A stretch of 64,000 nucleotides of DNA. Source: Deinococcus hopiensis KR-140. GTDB lineage: Bacteria; Deinococcota; Deinococci; Deinococcales; Deinococcaceae. The notes beneath the pieces were generated by a model. That model was not told where the DNA came from and ran no database searches. It saw nothing but the letters and a program-made list of their open reading frames with translations. The position numbers and the translations under genes are program-made. Below, one piece after another: positions 62,251 through 64,000 of the stretch; position 1 is the stretch's first letter, and every line of letters starts with the position of its first letter. The stretch is from contig NZ_FWWU01000009.1 in assembly GCF_900176165.1 (NCBI RefSeq), positions 732,001 through 796,000 on the forward strand, given 5' to 3'.

Positions 62251-63822
62251 TCACCAGCGCTCAGTTACCGTCTTGAGTTGCATGAAGTTGGCGAGGTAGT
62301 CGGGGCCGCCTGCCTTGGAGTCGGTGCCGCTCATGTTGTAGCCGCCGAAGGGCTGCACACCGACAATTGCCCCCGTGATCTTGCGGTTGAAGTAGAGGTT
62401 GCCCACCTCGAACTCATTTCGCGCCTGCTCCAACCGCTCGCGCCGGTTGCTGCACACGCCGCCCGTCAGGCCATACTCGGTGGAATTGGCGATTTCGAGG
62501 GCGTGGTTCCAGTCACGCGCGCGAAATACGGCCACCACGGGCCCAAAGATTTCCTCCTGGGCGATGCGTGCCCCCTGGTCCACGTCTCCGAAGATCGTCG
62601 GCTGGATGTAGTAGCCTTTCTTGCCGCCGCACTCGCCGGGGGCCTGACCGCCCAGCAGCAACTTTCCTTCCTGCGGGCCGAGTTCGAGGTAGCCGCTGAT
62701 CTTCTTGAAACTCATCTCGTTGACCACACCCGTGATGTTGGCGTTCTCCTCACCCGTGCCCATCTTCAGCGCCTGGGCACGTTCGACGAAGGCGTTGACC
62801 ACGGCGCCGTAGACCTCATCCACCACGATCAGGCGGCTCATGGCCGAGCACTTCTGGCCGTTGAAGCCGAACGCGCCCTGTACGGCAGCGGTGACGGCCA
62901 CATCGAGATCGGCCGTCTCGTCCACGATCATGGCGTCCTTGCCGCCGAGTTCCAGCACCACCTTCTTGATCCATTTCTGGCCGGGCTGCACCTTGGCCGC
63001 CACCTCGTTGATGTGCAGACCTACGGCGCGGCTGCCCGTGAAGGTGATAAAGCGCGTCTTCGGGTGCGTGGTCAGGAACTCGCCCACCTCAGCGCCGATG
63101 CCGGGCAGGAATTGCAGCACGCCCGCAGGCAGCCCCGCTTCCAGCAGGACGTCCACCACGAAGCCCGCGATCAGGCCCGAGTCCTCGGCGGGCTTGGCGA
63201 TTACGCAGTTGCCTGCCACGATGGGCGCGGCGAGCATCCCCAGGAAGATCGCGCAGGGAAAGTTCCAGGGGCTGATGGAAACGCCCACGCCGAGCGGCAG
63301 GAACATCAGGCCGTTTTCCTCGCCCTCGTACCAGGTGGTCTCGGCAGAGCCGAAGCCCGCGTATTTCATGGCGCTGCGGGCGTAATACTCCAGAAAGTCG
63401 ATGGCTTCGGCCACTTCCACGTCGGCCTCAGCGTAGTTCTTGCCCACTTCGATGCTCATGAGGGCGCAGGCTTCCAGGCGGCGGCGCTTGAGGATCGCCG
63501 AGGCCTTTAGCAGGATGCGGGCGCGGGCGTCCATGTCCCACTTCTTCCACGACTCGAACGCCTTCCACGCGCCGTCCAGTGCGCGCTGGGCGTCCTCTAC
63601 CGTCGCCCTGGCCGTCGTGCCCACCACTTCCGAGGTGTCGCAGGGATTGAGGGAGGTCAGCCTTTCTGCCGTGTCCACCCGTTCGCCATCAATCACGAGG
63701 GGGTAGTGTTTGCCCAGCAGTTCGGCGCGGACCTTCTGAAGCGCAGCTTGATAGGCAGCGACGTTCTCAGGCTGGCTGAAGTCGGTGAAGGCTTGGGGGC
63801 GGTAGTCTTGGACTTTGATCAT
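62251..63822 (-). CDS. rocA: 1-pyrroline-5-carboxylate dehydrogenase (L-glutamate gamma-semialdehyde dehydrogenase)
   Basis: 523 residues of the aldehyde dehydrogenase superfamily, closest to the P5C dehydrogenase branch. The catalytic Cys is C325 in FNGQKCSAMSRL and the general base is E291 in VVLELGGKDAMIV. NAD-binding blocks SPWNFPCAIFLGM and FTGSRAVGLHI are present. It oxidises glutamate semialdehyde to glutamate in proline and arginine breakdown. ATG 63822 has an AAAGGAG ribosome site. Proline dehydrogenase is not seen, but a partial gene lies directly upstream in the same orientation. Confidence 0.93.
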   Translation of the reverse strand: MIKVQDYRPQAFTDFSQPENVAAYQAALQKVRAELLGKHYPLVIDGERVDTAERLTSLNPCDTSEVVGTTARATVEDAQRALDGAWKAFESWKKWDMDARARILLKASAILKRRRLEACALMSIEVGKNYAEADVEVAEAIDFLEYYARSAMKYAGFGSAETTWYEGEENGLMFLPLGVGVSISPWNFPCAIFLGMLAAPIVAGNCVIAKPAEDSGLIAGFVVDVLLEAGLPAGVLQFLPGIGAEVGEFLTTHPKTRFITFTGSRAVGLHINEVAAKVQPGQKWIKKVVLELGGKDAMIVDETADLDVAVTAAVQGAFGFNGQKCSAMSRLIVVDEVYGAVVNAFVERAQALKMGTGEENANITGVVNEMSFKKISGYLELGPQEGKLLLGGQAPGECGGKKGYYIQPTIFGDVDQGARIAQEEIFGPVVAVFRARDWNHALEIANSTEYGLTGGVCSNRRERLEQARNEFEVGNLYFNRKITGAIVGVQPFGGYNMSGTDSKAGGPDYLANFMQLKTVTERW

Positions 63823-63834
63823 GGGGCGGCTCCT

Positions 63835-64000
63835 TTAGAGGGGTCTTGGCTGTCGGCTGGGGTAGCAGTAGCGGTAGAGTTCAAGATCGTCGGCTTCGCC
63901 GTGGACAGAGCTGGAGAAGTCTGGCTCGCTGGCCCGAGGGCTATCAAATCCAGCGGCAAAAACATTTAAAAACTCGGAGAACAGCTCTGGGCAATCTTCA
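63835..64000 (-). CDS. partial hypothetical protein (right edge)
   Basis: The last 54 codons of a gene that enters from the right edge: EDCPELFSEFLNVFAAGFDS, PRASEPDFSSSVHGEADDLE, LYRYCYPSRQPRPL then stop. Its stop lies 12 bases before the P5C dehydrogenase start, so the two may share an mRNA. The piece is too short and too generic to name. Confidence 0.5.
   Translation of the reverse strand, partial: EDCPELFSEFLNVFAAGFDSPRASEPDFSSSVHGEADDLELYRYCYPSRQPRPL

Overview
This 64 kb window looks like part of a Deinococcus chromosome. The DNA is GC-rich throughout. Many genes start 6-9 bases after a TANNNT -10 box, so they are probably translated from leaderless mRNAs, as is common in Deinococcus. 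The gene set also fits: a HspR-type regulator, a bacterial-type PARG, a UbiA plus CrtI-type carotenoid pair, a hydroxyacid-oxoacid transhydrogenase and P5C dehydrogenase. The genus is an inference from these features; no 16S gene is present.

Layout. 1-13 kb: beta-lactamase-family hydrolase (cut by the left edge), oligopeptidase B-like peptidase, a GNAT plus XRE-cupin pair, a decayed asparaginase, tRNA-Asp, arginine decarboxylase, an AI-2E-type membrane protein, an RNA uracil methyltransferase, an FAD oxidoreductase and a VOC protein. 13-25 kb: serine carboxypeptidase, gyrB, a VWA membrane protein, the kynB-kynU operon, a LysE pseudogene, a thioesterase plus pterin dehydratase pair and a lipoprotein. 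25-35 kb: an accessory region with a mutS fossil, a frameshifted PARG, a TnpB element, a decayed prophage (terminase subunits, membrane proteins, an intact GH19 endolysin) and an AT-rich island. 35-40 kb: mutS-mutL. 40-47 kb: several pseudogenes around gltX, then a B12-binding mutase subunit, an MFS transporter and tRNA-Ser. 47-64 kb: HOT dehydrogenase, hotdog thioesterases, DUF402-purN, an M20 dipeptidase, a tandem-duplicated HspR, Nudix, a phosphoesterase, twin phosphoribosyltransferases, an NDUFA9-like protein, UbiA-CrtI, a subtilisin-like lipoprotein and P5C dehydrogenase.

The most distinctive signal is a small non-autonomous element of about 123 bp with 11-bp terminal inverted repeats, flanked by TA. 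Three near-full copies and one collapsed copy are present. In two copies, removing the element plus one TA restores an open frame in the interrupted gene: a phage terminase and a WD40-like protein. This defines a MITE of IS630/Tc1 type with TA target duplication.

Other points worth a second look are: GyrB with Ile in place of the Asp/Asn of the EGDSAGG motif; a HspR gene that is an internal tandem duplication and has a HAIR-like operator over its own promoter; a TnpB broken by one missing base in a C run; a PARG with an altered signature and a frameshift; and a degraded extra copy of the MutS N-terminus. Housekeeping genes are intact while accessory genes are frameshifted many times over, so most of the decay is probably real rather than sequencing error.
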